A DNA stretch of 64,000 nt from Cinclus cinclus (lineage: Eukaryota > Chordata > Aves > Passeriformes > Cinclidae), in contig NC_085068.1 of the NCBI RefSeq assembly GCF_963662255.1, forward strand, positions 6,448,001 through 6,512,000, read 5' to 3'. Below are positions 1-12,115 of the stretch, one piece after another. Position 1 is the first letter of the stretch. Each line of letters starts with the position of its first letter. Below the pieces are notes generated by a model, which worked only from the letters and a program-made list of their open reading frames with translations, made no database searches and was not told the DNA's origin. Both the position numbers and the translations under genes were made by a program.

Positions 1-1952
1 TGCTGTTGTGCAGATTCCCTGTATTGTGAACTCATCCTAAATCAGATTTAATGCAAGAAGATCGCTTATGTAATGGATAACTGAAATATGTCAGAAGTGT
101 CAGAAGGATTTGAACTCTTGCTGAGGAAAAAAAAAATCCACATAAACCCCAGTCAGCAGGTAGGTTGTTGGCAGGACAAGGTGATGTTGGTTTGACAGTA
201 AAGAGGTGTTTTATATTTCATAATGTTCTTGTGTCATAGAAGCATTTGAGGTGTCTGAAGATACCAATATGTCCATCAGCCTGAGCTCACGATTCTGACT
301 CATCCCACTAAAAATGCCAAAGAAATAAAGCTATTCCTTTGTATCCTTCCAGAGTGAACAGGAAACATTCCCAGGTGATCAAGAAAAGCACTCATCATAT
401 CAGACACCGAAAATTCAGGGGGTTTAAAGATTGCAGCACCATATCCAGGAACTTTGGCACAATCCTTTATATCCCTACAAACAGGTGGTGAAACTGTAGA
501 TAATGAAAAATCAGGACTGAGAAATTTGGGTCATTTGATAAGGAGGTTTAGTGAACTTTCCTGTATTTACTGTACTTTTGTTACTCCAGCCTGTGGTAGG
601 TGCAAGCCTGTCACAGCTCCTTGATGGGAAGCTTGGCTGCTCCTACCTTGAGGTGTTTGGTTAATCTTTGAACTCTGGGGGTCCTTGGCCGGTCCCAGTG
701 GGGCAGCCAAGATAAGAGGCACTGCACAGAGCAGGGGATTACACCCAGCCTCAGTTCATACCCATTTTGTAAATGATTAGTGGCTGCCTTAGTAAATAAT
801 TGTTCACCCCAGCGTGTGCAGTGCCCCAGCCTGTAAAATGTTTATAACACCTGAGAATAGTTTATTGCCTCCATATAAACTGCTTATAAATGGAAAATTA
901 GTGTGGTGTGGGACCAAGGGCAGGAGCAGAGAGGGCAGTGTTGGGCCTCTGTTGCTGAACTCCAGGATCCTTCTGCCATGGGAGGGGGATGTGAGACCCT
1001 GCAGAGAAGGAAAAAGTCCCCCTTTGAGTGTGCCTTAGCTGGACTTGTCAGAGCCCTTCGGGCTCTAATGCATACAGGATTTATCCTGAGGATACAGATA
1101 AGAAGGTATTATGATGACTGGCAGCTGGAAGAAAATGGGGAATGCTGCATGATTCAGAGCTGGAAGGGACTGGATGACTCTGGGAGATGTTTCTTTCCAT
1201 CACTGACTGGGGTTGGGAGAGTCAGGCCCTTCCTTATCCATGGTGTCACAAATGGGCTGGGGCTGAATCTCATACTCACCTTCATCCTCCAAATGTCAAT
1301 GATTCAACAGGACACCAAAAGATGAATGATAAAAATCACAAGTATTTTTCAGTACAACTATGAACATGTTTTCCTCTATTTTCTCCTCTTCCCTTTAAGG
1401 ATGTGTTTGACCCTGCCTGACTCACCCTGTTCCCTCCATTTGGATTGGTTTCTGGTGGGAAGTTTAGCAGCTGTACCTTTGTTTTCTGTCTTCTCTCACT
1501 GCTGCATAATATGGAATTGCAGATTTCTGTGTGTAAGAGAGTTTCTTATGTGACTCAGTAGCCAGAGAATACTGCACTGTGCAATAGATGGAATCTTCCC
1601 TGTTGTCACTCAAGAGCTTGTATCCCCTGCCCCACTCCCCAAACCCCAAAGGGAGCTCTGAGGATACTTTAATGCTCAGCTAAATCTGAATTAACCCAAT
1701 GTCCTGGCATCTGTGTGTGCTTTTCATGGGGCCTTCCCCTTCCACAGGCCCATTAATGAGGCTAAAATAACATAGATGTAACAGCATAAAAATAACACAG
1801 GATCTGTTCTCTTGATCCTGGCATCAAAACCAACAGGAACATGTGATAGGGGTCATGTGAATTCACATTACTTTGGCCCCACAAATGGTTTCCTAAGGCC
1901 TGTTAAAAAAAAACCTATGGAAGAACATAAACACAAATACCACAAGTGTCAT
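1..1952. other. Intergenic sequence, no supported gene
   Basis: Lies beyond the SKI 3' end. Reading frames at 814-1553 overlap in different frames and lack family features. In other vertebrates the gene beyond SKI is MORN1, convergent with it, so its 3' end might be expected on the plus strand to the left, but no MORN-repeat motif or convincing splice-flanked exon was seen here. Confidence 0.6.
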
Positions 1953-2010
1953 CAAATCACAGAATGGTTTGTGTTGGAAAGGAGCTTTAAAGATCTTCTA
2001 GTCCAAACCC
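1953..2010 (-). mobile_element. CR1 LINE 3'-end fragment
   Basis: The plus strand reads AATCACAGAATGG, then a GGTTTG-TGTTGGAAAGGAGC segment and AGATCTTCTAGTCCAAACCC. This is the reverse complement of the avian CR1 3' terminus with its short octamer-type tail. Resemblance fades after about 2010, as expected for a 5'-truncated copy. CR1 is the dominant non-LTR retrotransposon of birds. Confidence 0.85.
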
Positions 2011-2390
2011 TAAATGTGTTTTTCCCCATGTTTTCTGCTCTAATCCAAGAGCTGCAGTGTGGGCTTGAGAGGAAGGAAGGTGAAGGTTCTTTTCTTGATG
2101 AACATCCCATTAGAAAAATGTGGAAATCTCTGATGTTGGAGGTTGTTCCAGCTGTGACAGTGGAGAACAAAGCAGAGACTCTTTCCCTGATGCAAAAGTA
2201 AAATCTGATTAAAATGTGTTTTGGAAAAGGGGAACCAATGGAAAATACTGGATAAATTCTGTAGACTTTACCCAGTTCTTACACACAGGTGATGCTCCAG
2301 TTTCTCTCACATGATGCTGAAAGTGCTCATTGATTACTTGAACGAGTGAGAGCTGCACATGTCTGTTAGAGATGCTGGTTTTCTGGGGTT

Positions 2391-2417
2391 TTATATATAT
2401 ATATATATATATATAAA

Positions 2418-2473
<56 letters not shown>

Positions 2474-2474
2474 T
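2391..2474. repeat. TA/CA/TG microsatellite with inverted symmetry
   Basis: A TA tract (2391-2415) is followed by (CA)5 at 2419-2428, a second long TA tract, then (TG)4 at 2465-2472. The segment 2417-2474 is a near-perfect inverted repeat (AACACACAC arm, TA core, GTGTGTGTT arm) that could extrude a cruciform. Confidence 0.95.
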
Positions 2475-5400
2475 ACACAATATTAGGTCTACTTATGTTC
2501 TAAGACACTGGGAGCTGCAATCAGCCTGAAATAAAAGGGCAACCTCTGGAAAACCTGAAAGTTGGGCCCTGAATTGTGGCAGAGGGTAGAAATTCTCGGT
2601 TTCTCAGGATTTTCTGGGTTATGGGAAAGACTGTATTTCTTTGTTCTTTTTGGCTTTGGTTGGGTTTTTTGTTTGTTTTTGAGGTTTTTTGTGGTTTTTT
2701 TTTTGAATGCAGTTTATTTAGCACCTCTGCAATATTTAATGTGATAACTCTTGAGATCTCAGCGCACTGAGGTAGAATGTCATAAAGGTGTCTGGTAAAC
2801 AGATGTTCCAGTCTCTGTGAGCTGCTGGAAAACTGTGCATCACTGAATTCATGTGGAAGCAGCTGCAGCTTTGGAAGCTTTAGTTTCCTGAATAAATTCT
2901 TTGGACATCTATTCCACTTTGGCAACTGTGGCTGTGGTGAGATAAAGACACAAGTAAACCCAGTTGCAGCAATAGGCTGGACCTTTTATCAAACCAGCTG
3001 ATAACAGAAAGGTGGATTCACTTTCAGGCACTTAGGTCTTGAACTTTTGCAAGGAACCCATTAATGCCCAGCAGATATTAATGGATCAGGAGAGGCTTTT
3101 GTCAAAATTTTTGCTTGTGCATGTAGTGAAAATTTGTTCTGTGCTTTAATAGTGGTGATGTGCATCTCACTGCTCCAAGATCACAAGACCTTAAAAAATA
3201 ACAAGGCTTAAGAAGAGAATAATTCAGCAGAATTATGAGCGGAAGATGTTTTATTGTGGCTATTCACTTTCTGGCCCTTAGGTTTTCATAAAATTTGCAT
3301 GGCTGGAGCTCTAATAATTATATTGGATAGCCAAAATTAGCGTCTGTCTTCAAAGAATACTTTTTAAAAATAAAACCTGAAATGGGAGTCGTCCCAAAGT
3401 CATGCTGGAGGATTTCAAAATCCAAACCAGGACCTGAGATTTTTGCCTGAGCTCCCCAAACTGTTTTGAGTCTTAAATGAAAAATGTGCAGGGAGGAAAG
3501 AAAAGCCTCCGTGGATGTTCTGTGCTGCAACAGGGCTCAGTGGGGGGAGCTCAGCAGGGATTCCCACCCAGGGCACAACTCCTGCTCCTTGGAGGTGGAA
3601 CTCAGCCTTTTCCATGCTCTGATCTCAGGGTGGGTTCATTCCTTCCCCATGGAGCTGGCGATCCGTCTTACTTGATGGAGAAATTGCTATGACAAAATGC
3701 TAAAAGCTCTTGCTCCGGGCTATTTTTAATCTACTGTAGGTGAAAGATCAGAACACATTTTTTAGAAGATTTATGTGTGGTACCCTTGTGCTGTGCTGGA
3801 TGGGATAAATGGGAGTTGACAAAATACAGGACACGAGATTTAAACCCTTGACCTGTGACATTACGAGTCATCACAACTGTATGTTAGCACATTTATGTTC
3901 TGGGGGGAAAGGCTCTGCTCTGAGGGAATCTCAGAAATGCTCAGCAGGAGTGCAGGGACGTGGTTCTCAATCTTTCTGCTTTTTTTGTAGGTGATCAGTA
4001 GTGAAATCTCCTCTCAGGCTCGGGTGGGTTTCAGTGCAGAATGTTTCCCAGCAGTTTTCGTGTTGTCTGCGCCCAGTAACAAAAAACATGTTTGTGCACA
4101 GAAACACATCTGTGTTTTGTGGAAGGGGCGAAGCTACTTAATGACAGCTCAGCTTGTGCAGCTTCAGCAGTTTTGCTGATCCTTAAATAGTCCAGGCTTT
4201 CCGACTGCTTCCAACTCTCTGTTTACTGTGTCCATTTCAGAAACAAGAGCCCTGATAAAGATGAGACTTTAGAAATTCTATTAAACACTGTTTTCACCTC
4301 AAGTTCAGGGTTTTGCTGAGCCCTGCAGTGACTTGGTGATGTTCATCTGCAAAATGTGCTTCCAAAATTCCACCTCCTTTGTGAGGGGCACATCCCCAAT
4401 TAGTCTGGGGATTTGTTCTGCATGTGCAAATCTTTTCTTGGGCAAGGAAGTGTCACATGGAGACCTGGCTGAAGAAAGCAAGCTGTTTAATCTTAAATGG
4501 TAATTGTCACCCTCTGGCTAATGATAAGCAATATTATGGCCTGTGTATCAGCTGTAATTAAGCAGTAAGACACAACAAGGTGTATGTTACACAGAGATAA
4601 CAGTGCTCAAGAGCCAGTGACCTGCAAAGCCCATTATCTCCCAGCTGCACGAGCCAGGGTGTGCACGTGTGGTCCCAAAGCCACTGTCCCCTCTGGCCCT
4701 GCCTGCAGGCTGCTTCTGGGGGGCAAAAATGGGAAACGGGCTTGTGCTGTATGATTTTTTTTAACAAGGTTTTTTTTTTTTTGAGTAGTTGATTTCGGCA
4801 CGTTTAGCAAACCAGTGTGAAACATTCTAAGGTGTCATTCCCCGGAGTTCTGGGAAATGGGCACCAGTTCAGGCCAGGCCCTACAGGGCTGTGCTGGCCA
4901 GGGAGGGGTGGGGTGTTCAGGGAAGGATTCCCAGTTCCAGCACCAAACCAGCAGCAGCGCCTCCTTTGCTCCAGGAAAGAATTCCTGTTGCTTTCACAGA
5001 GAGCAGAGGGAGCCGGAACGTGGGGTTAGATGGACTTTGTTTTAGAGTAGGATTGGATTTTGGTTAGAGTTGAAGGTTGGAGGAGTGAAGTTTGTACTGT
5101 TCATTCTGAACACAAAACCTTTCCTGTGGAGGTGCCATTGCCCGTGTCCTGCACAGCGTGACCAAACTGATACTGCAGGAGCAGACACTGAAAACCAGGC
5201 TGGTACAAGCACCAAACCAAAGGGGGTGAGAGCACCCGAGTTCTGCTTCCAGTAACAGGAATGAGGAACAGGATCAGCTTTTCCTTGCAGAGTCCTGTTC
5301 TGCTGTTTTATAAGTTACGTCAGTGAAAGTTTGCAGGGCAAATCACTTTAGTGTTGATCAGATTTTCAGTCTAAGCATCCTGGGCATGGATCTGCTGCCC

Positions 5401-8400
5401 CTTGGTGCTGGGCTGCCGTGGGTAATTGCACAAAATTAAAATACAGTGCATCAAATTGCTGTGTTTTGCTCCTATGTAATAGTCTGTCTCACACTTAGTT
5501 ACTCATGGGTTTTGTCCCCCCAGCCATACAAACTAGAAAGTCACTTGGATCTTGATAAACAAACTGCTGACAATTTAGTCTGGGTAGAGGGAGGAAAGCA
5601 GCACTAAACCGAGGTGAGAACTGTCTCATCTAACATCTTTTAGCCAGTAATTGCCAGGACAGAGTATGTCTGCATGGATTTCCCAAGTTTGGGGTGATGT
5701 TACCCATTCAAGTGGGTGGATACTTATTTAGCCAAATAACAATTTGCAAGATCTTTACAAAGAAGTGAGCAGGGTGGACAATCCTTTTGTAGTCTGAGTT
5801 GTGTTGTTGTCAGAAGCAGAGATTAGTTCTGATGGTTGGGATGGTACTGAGCCCATCTGGACCCTGATTTCAGTGGATGTCCTGGATATTACTGTATTAA
5901 AAATATAAATACATAAAGTTAGGCTTAATATAAGAGCAGAGAGCCAAGGCAGAGGCAAGAGCCAGCTGTCTGCTCCTCAGAGCCCCTCTCCCGGGTGCGA
6001 GTGTTTCTGATTACAGCTGTGCACTGTAAATGCCTGCTCCATGTCTGGGGATAATCCATTCAGAGCAATTACAAGGCATCCGTCACCAGCAGGACCTGAG
6101 CCACAGGCTGCTTATCTGGGAAAATTGATGGAAGGGAAGGAGGGAGCGAGGGGAGGAAATCAATGCCTTTCCCCAGCGTTATCTGCCAAATTGAATTAAG
6201 CAGCACGGGATCCCTGCACGGGAGCTGCGTTTGGTGTGCCCAGAGCTGGGCAGGGATGGTGGCAGCTGCCCTGAGCTGCTGCTCCCTGGCAACTTCCTGG
6301 GCATCCACTGACACCAGCGGGGCTCAAGTGGGCGCAAGGAGCTCAGAACTTCCCATGCAGAACCTCTAACCCCACAGCAGCAGCTGCAGATGGGAATTTC
6401 GTGTCTGTTCAGTCCTGGTGTACAATCCTACCCTGTGGTTTGGTTGGTTTGGTTGGTTTGTTTGTTTTTTGTTTTTTGGTGTAGCCAAAGTCCAGTCCCA
6501 GTTTTTCCATGCAGATTGCTGTAAGGAAAGCAGCAGGGCTGACATCAGCAAAGATGCAGTAATTGCAGGCTGCAGAGCCAGGACTAGGAAACCTCTATTG
6601 CTGAAAAGTGCTGCGTATTGAATCCCTTGGCACTGCAGCGTAATCCTGAGCTGGGGGCTGCTGCCAGGCAGAGGGGCTGGAATTTGGGGCAGAGGGTTTG
6701 TGGGGGAGTTTAACATGCCAGGAAATGGAACAGGGAAGGTTTGGTGCCGTGCCTTCCTCTGCTGCTCCACTCACCTTGTGGGCTGGAAACCGTAACTGAA
6801 GGAAATTTGACTTCTCTGTGTCTGACTGGTCACTTACTCTGCAAAGCAGTGCTGGGAATCCAGCAGCTGGACTCAGGATTGCTGAGCAGCCTGGGAAGGG
6901 ACACTTTGCCCTGCTGGGCCTGCAGCTGGCACTGCCAAGGAGATGTTTGGTGGGTGCTTCCTGCTGGGACCTGGAGCAGTGGGAATGTGGCTGCAGGGAG
7001 GCCACAGCAGGGCACTGGCACTTGGGATGGTGCAAAGGGAATCTGTCTGTGCTGGCTGAAATGGTTTCACTCGTGGGGTGTGTGGTCAAGAGCTCTGTTC
7101 ATGCACTCTGTGGTACCTGTTTGATCCTTGGCCACATAAAGGGAAGGGTTTAATGACCTTTTCTGACAACCAGACAATAAAGGAATTTCAGTTCCAGGGC
7201 TGGAACTGAGCACATGGAGCAATCCAAAACACTGTGTTACAAGCAGGGTTTATAAAGGGCTCTTTGTAAACTTTCTTCCCAAGATCATGGTCACTCAAGC
7301 TTATGGTCCTTATGGTGTTTACAGAAACGAGACTTTGGAGCAAACCTGACCTTTGAAGCAGTGAAACCTCATTTTCTTTTTACTTGTGCAGGTGTCATCT
7401 TGTTCCTTGGAATCTTTCTCAATGGCATAAGTATGGGAGGTGGAAGAGCAGTGGTGGAAGGGCCAGAGGACTGGGATGGCTGGGTCAGGGTGACTCTGGG
7501 GCAGTGTTATAAGGGTGAAATTCTCAAGGTTCTAGGTTGAGGAGCTGACTCAACAGAAACAAATACAAAAGTAAATGCAAAATGATGAGCCAGAAACCCC
7601 ACAGATGCTGTGCAGAACAATTCGGCTCCATCAGTCCAGCCCAGAGAGCTGTGGAAACTTTTTCCCTCCCAAATAAAAGTGTGTGGGAATTTGCATTGCA
7701 GTCAGGTAATACTTAAAGTGCACATAAGCCATCTCATAAAAATTCCAGCAGTGTGTACGTCACACAGCTGGGTTTTATTAGAGCTGTGCTCTTCCTCCTG
7801 ACAGTGCCTCAGAGCTCAGATCTCCATTAACTCTGGCATTCCTGGGCTTCTGCTGCTTCCCGGATTCCTGTCATTGCATCCCTTCCCTGCAGGATGTGTT
7901 TCTTTAATGCCTTTTCAGCAAATGGAGGTGGGAGCACCTGAAAGGTCTAGTTTGGATCCCTTGAGCAGTAATAAGGAATCTCATTTCTCCCCCAAATCCC
8001 TCAGGCCTCTCCCTCCTCCGTGTGTGTTGAGCTTCCCTGTGCTCCATCTGCCAGGCTGGGATCAGGGGAGCTGCTCCCAGGACATTGGGAACTACTGAGG
8101 TGCTCTGTTTAACCCCATTTATGGGATTTTGTGGCTGTTTCTTTCAGATGTGCCCCACACAAGGTTTGGATTTGCCACCTACACCCCATATTTGGTGTTT
8201 TACTGGTGTTTTCTGATGACTGGGTAACACAAGCACTTGAATAAGCAATGAAAAGTCTTTACTCCAGGCCTCAGGAAATTGAATTTTTATTTCTATTTAT
8301 TTCAGCTACTTGTGAGTTTGGGTCAGTTCAGGTCATTTGATTATTGAGCAGGTTCAGGTCTCATTTCTAAAGTTTCTTGTTCCTAGTAAACTGAAGTTGT

Positions 8401-9254
8401 CAGCAGAACCAGAAGTTTCAAACCCGGTTACCCCTTACCCAGGAACAAAAGACAGCTTGACTGGGCTTTACCAACCTGTTTTGTTGCACTCAGAGGTCCT
8501 TGGAGACAGAATATGCAATTTTTTTCTGCCTCTGGTACCAAGCCTTATCAATCCAAATTTTATTTGCTATTTAGTTTGGAACAGGAATACCATGAAAAGT
8601 CTCTCTGAGAAGGAGCAGTGGGAGGAATATTATTTGAACTTTTAATTTCAGGACCCAGAGTCACAGTAAGGCTTGTGCAGGTGGAGGGACAGGCATGTGG
8701 ACAGGATATGGGGCACAAGATCCCTCCCCAAGGATGTGGAGCTGCACGTAGGAAACAAACCCACCCCTTAGAAAGCTTGGTGAGTCTCAAATAAGAATTT
8801 ATTTTTTTAAGCTTTTTGCTCATTCTCCAGCTTTTCCACTGCTTTACAAAGGCATTTCAGAAATGTCCCAGAGCTGTGGAAATTCTACAGCCACTTCGCA
8901 GAAAACCATGAGACAATTATTCTGACATATGTTTCCATCTCCTGCTTTTTGCATTTCCCCCTCTTGTGTTTCTTTTTCTTTGACCTAGAACAAACTTCTC
9001 TACGCTTACAATTCTCACTATTCCAAAGAAATTTCACTTGAGTGTTAGAATTTCCCCATGCAGTGGAATGCAGTGATGGCAATTAAATTCCTGTCTCCTT
9101 CCAGCAGTGTCCATGCAGCCTTGCAGAGGTTTTGTATTAAATGATTTCCTGGGCTCTCCAGGAAAACAGGAACCAGGTGCTGTGGGATCGTGGCCATGGC
9201 ACATTGAAGGGGGGGAGCAGCACCTCAGCAAAGCACAGAGAACTCCAAAAAACA
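2475..9254. other. Intergenic sequence downstream of SKI
   Basis: About 6.8 kb with no exon I can support. It includes a T run near 4768-4783, a GGTTT-rich stretch at about 6440-6480, overlapping chance reading frames on both strands at 6595-7153, and an isolated plus-strand AATAAA at 7176-7181. A pyrimidine-rich AG near 3990 looks like a splice acceptor but leads to no recognisable exon. Confidence 0.6.
6000..6200. promoter_or_regulatory. Candidate regulatory block downstream of SKI
   Basis: Within 200 bp are two AGATAA GATA-factor motifs on the minus strand (6112-6117 and 6179-6184), a TAATCC homeodomain-type motif near 6053, and CAATTA and AATTAA motifs. The density and mixture resemble a conserved enhancer, but this is motif-level inference only. 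Confidence 0.3.
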
Positions 9255-9266
9255 TCCCAGAGCTCT

Positions 9267-9296
9267 TTTATTTTTTTCTGGACAAACAATTTTATT
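9267..9296 (-). terminator. SKI: Distal SKI poly(A) signals (two AATAAA hexamers)
   Basis: On the minus strand two AATAAA hexamers lie 18 bases apart, at 9296-9291 and 9272-9267. They are followed by a U/GU-rich stretch (TGTTTTTTGG, then TTCTCTGTG) just downstream, at about 9254-9229. This hexamer plus U-rich arrangement is the standard cleavage and polyadenylation context, and nothing comparable follows to the left. Cleavage is expected around 9255-9265. Use of one or both signals cannot be decided from sequence. Confidence 0.75.
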
Positions 9297-10065
9297 TTCG
9301 GTAATGCGTCTATACACTGTACATTCAGTCACTGTGGTATATAAGCATAGCTATTTTCATACATAATCTCATAAAGTCCTTTATTTTACAATATTATCTG
9401 CATCGGGGGGAGGAGATGTGGAAAAGGGGGTGGAAAAGGACTATCAAGGTACACAGCGAAATAGATAAATATGCCAAGCTTTTTTCTTACTTTTTTTTTT
9501 AAATCAGGCATTTATAAACAAGAAAGCATACATTACTTACATAAAAATAGTTCTAGAATAGTAGAGTAAGTCATAATATTGTCATTAGCAGCAGCATAGG
9601 AGAGACCAGGATAACAAAAATGTGCTGAAATGCTATTGGCTATTATAAATGTAAAGATTTATTTTTCTTCAATTGAAAAAATGTCATTTCTGTGAGTTCT
9701 TTCAATTTAAAAAAACCAAAAACAAAACAAAACAAAAAAAAAACAATAACCAAGCCAACAAAAAACTTCTCTCTAAAACACATGGACTGCTGAGAGGGAA
9801 GAATGGAACAAAAACCAACCTTTTGGTAATAAAATACTTTACAGTGAAAATAAGGACAAATAAAATGCAAATGATGGAGAAAAGGTTATAACCCACATTG
9901 AAAACTTGCAAAAAGATTTTGTTTTGTTTTTTCCTAACAGACAGCAAAGGTTCTTCTCAGTTAAAAACACAACTCATAAAACAAGACAACTACCAGGTAA
10001 GAAAGAGTTTTGAAAAAGTAAACACCATATACACTTATAATACAACAGTGTAAAATGAAAAAAAG

Positions 10066-10073
10066 TATTTACA
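10066..10073 (-). promoter_or_regulatory. Pumilio-type element in the SKI 3' UTR
   Basis: The minus strand reads TGTAAATA, a match to the UGUANAUA Pumilio recognition element, within the AT-rich distal UTR. Such 8-mers also arise by chance in AT-rich sequence, so function is only suggested. Confidence 0.35.
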
Positions 10074-11835
10074 TGTTGAATTTACTTTTATGGTTTTTTT
10101 TTTTACATTGGCTAGTTCTGTTCGAAAAGCAGAATATTATGTATAGAGTTAGCTGCTCCATAGATATGAATGTTATTGCTGTTGGTTTTTTTTTCCCTTC
10201 GTTAAGTCTTCACTCAGTAATAGAAACAAGGAGTAATTAAACTGAATATACAAGTAGTAATATATTTGTAGGTACAGGGAGAGTCAACAGCCTGTATGAA
10301 ACACCTCTTCTCCCTTGGAACTTCTTAAAGGAAACTAAAGCACAGAGGATGGGGGAGATGGAGGGGCAGCCCCTCTCCCTGGGAATGCAGCAGGGAGTGG
10401 GGGCTGCAGGAAGGAAGGAATTCCGTGGGACCAGGCTCACACAGCTTTACTGAGGTGTTGCAGACACAGGAATGACCCCAGAGCTCCCTGGCCTCGAGCA
10501 CCTTCACACAGGGAGGCTGCTCTGCAGAGCCCCCCCAGCGACAATCAGCCTCTGGGGCTGGGACAGAGACACTTCTAATTACTCTGAATTAGAAATAAAT
10601 TACACATTCTTCAGAAATAACATCTGTTCTGCAGAAAGAACAATCTGATTGTTAAACATGGTTAGGAAATGCCCAGTAGTTGATTCCAGACCCAACCCTG
10701 GAGCCCCTCCTGGGCAGTGGCTGCTGCTGGAGAATGTTTGTTCCTGCTCTTCTTGCACCTTATTTATCTTGGTGCTTTTAAACCTTAATTGATAGAAATG
10801 GCCTGTCACTCCCAAGGATGGGATCCTAGGAGTCTAGGGGTGAGTTCACCTGCAGGCACGGCCCTGCATGGAGTGACTGGGAGTGGGGCAGAGAAGAAAG
10901 CCCCAGCTGTAATTCTGGTTTGGAGATTCTGTGCTGCCCCTGTGACCCTCTACCTGTGCAGCACAGGGGAGGCTGCCTGGTGGTGATTAACTGTTTTACT
11001 GTTCTGCTTTTTTCCTTTGAAAATCCTGCAGATTTCCTTCCTTCAGAAGTGTGGGAGCCTCATGCCCAGTGAGTGACTGCATTTCCCTGGATACAAAAAG
11101 GAAAATTCATGGTGTGCTCAGGTGAGTGGCTTTTCCTGGGACACAACAGCTGGATATGGACACGTTGCTATTTTTTGGGGGTTATAAAGGGAGAGAAACT
11201 ACCATAGATCAGGGGGAAAAACCCAAACAAGCAAAATTTCCAAAGCCAGGCTTCTATGAGCCGCCACAGGAGTGGGGTCTGTTCTCTGTGTGGTTCCCAA
11301 CACAGCAGTAAAGCAGAGCACAAGAGACCTGAAATGCACAAAAATGATCAGCTACAGCTACAGTTGTTTAGTTTCCCTTGAAGAAATAAGTGGATAATAC
11401 AGATCTGGAAATCATAAGGCTGAGAACATTTTTCTGCATACTGCATAACAAAAGAACCCCTTTACATAAGACAGTAATAATGCCCATTAATGACTATATG
11501 GCAGTTTAATCCATGCATATGATTTAATAATCGCAGAAAAAAAACATACAAAGAAAATAAAACCCCACATTAAAAAAAACAAACCTGCTCAAGCATAATC
11601 AAAATTCCTTTTGCATTGCACTTTAGAAGGAGATCTGCACCTAGAGCCAGTCTCCAGCATCCCAAACACACAAGGGCCAACCCCTGTATCCACAGACAGG
11701 TTCAGGTCATTGACTTGGTGTGACTGTTTCTTGCTCCCAACAGTTTTACATTGTCCCAGTAATTCCACTCCTTTCATATTTTTTCTTTTTTTGTACCTAA
11801 AACATATATATGAACTTTTTTGTTAATGCTCACAG

Positions 11836-11859
11836 TTACTATAATGGTTACTATAATGG
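11836..11859. repeat. 12-bp perfect tandem duplication in the 3' UTR
   Basis: TTACTATAATGG occurs twice in a row, at 11836-11847 and 11848-11859. It is a small replication-slippage duplication in the SKI 3' UTR. Confidence 0.85.
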
Positions 11860-12066
11860 TTTCAAGCAAACAGCTCTTGTTTAAAAAAAAAAATCTCTCT
11901 AATGTACTGTAAGTAAATACCATAATTTTAGGATTGGAAGCCGCTTTCTGTCTACTGGGAAATAATTTTGAAGCTTATATAGTTTGCATTATGTCCAAAA
12001 GCAAATAAAGATTACTGGAAATATATTTCTTCTTTTAGAGTAACTCTGGGTATGATGATGCATACA

Positions 12067-12115
12067 GGGTTCTCTTTTTTTTTTTTCTTTTTTTTTTTTT
12101 TCTTTTTATTCTTTA
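12067..12115. repeat. T-rich low-complexity tract
   Basis: Long T runs interrupted by single C bases; on the SKI transcript this is an A-rich tract in the 3' UTR. It is simple sequence with no sign of retroposition. Confidence 0.9.

Noticed and set aside
1141..1200. CR1-like GAGCTGGAAGGGACTGG segment
   Set aside because: Only a short match without the tail octamer or downstream CR1 order, so it could be coincidence.
3960..4060. Strong-looking splice acceptor (TTTTTTTGTAG) with an open frame after it
   Set aside because: No matching donor-bounded exon or recognisable peptide; polypyrimidine-AG patterns are common.
6595..7153. Possible coding region downstream of SKI (127-164 codon frames on both strands)
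   Set aside because: Frames overlap on opposite strands, composition is not protein-like, and no splice sites or homologous motif were recognised.
7176..7181. Plus-strand AATAAA as the 3' end of a convergent gene
   Set aside because: A single hexamer without an upstream exon is not evidence.
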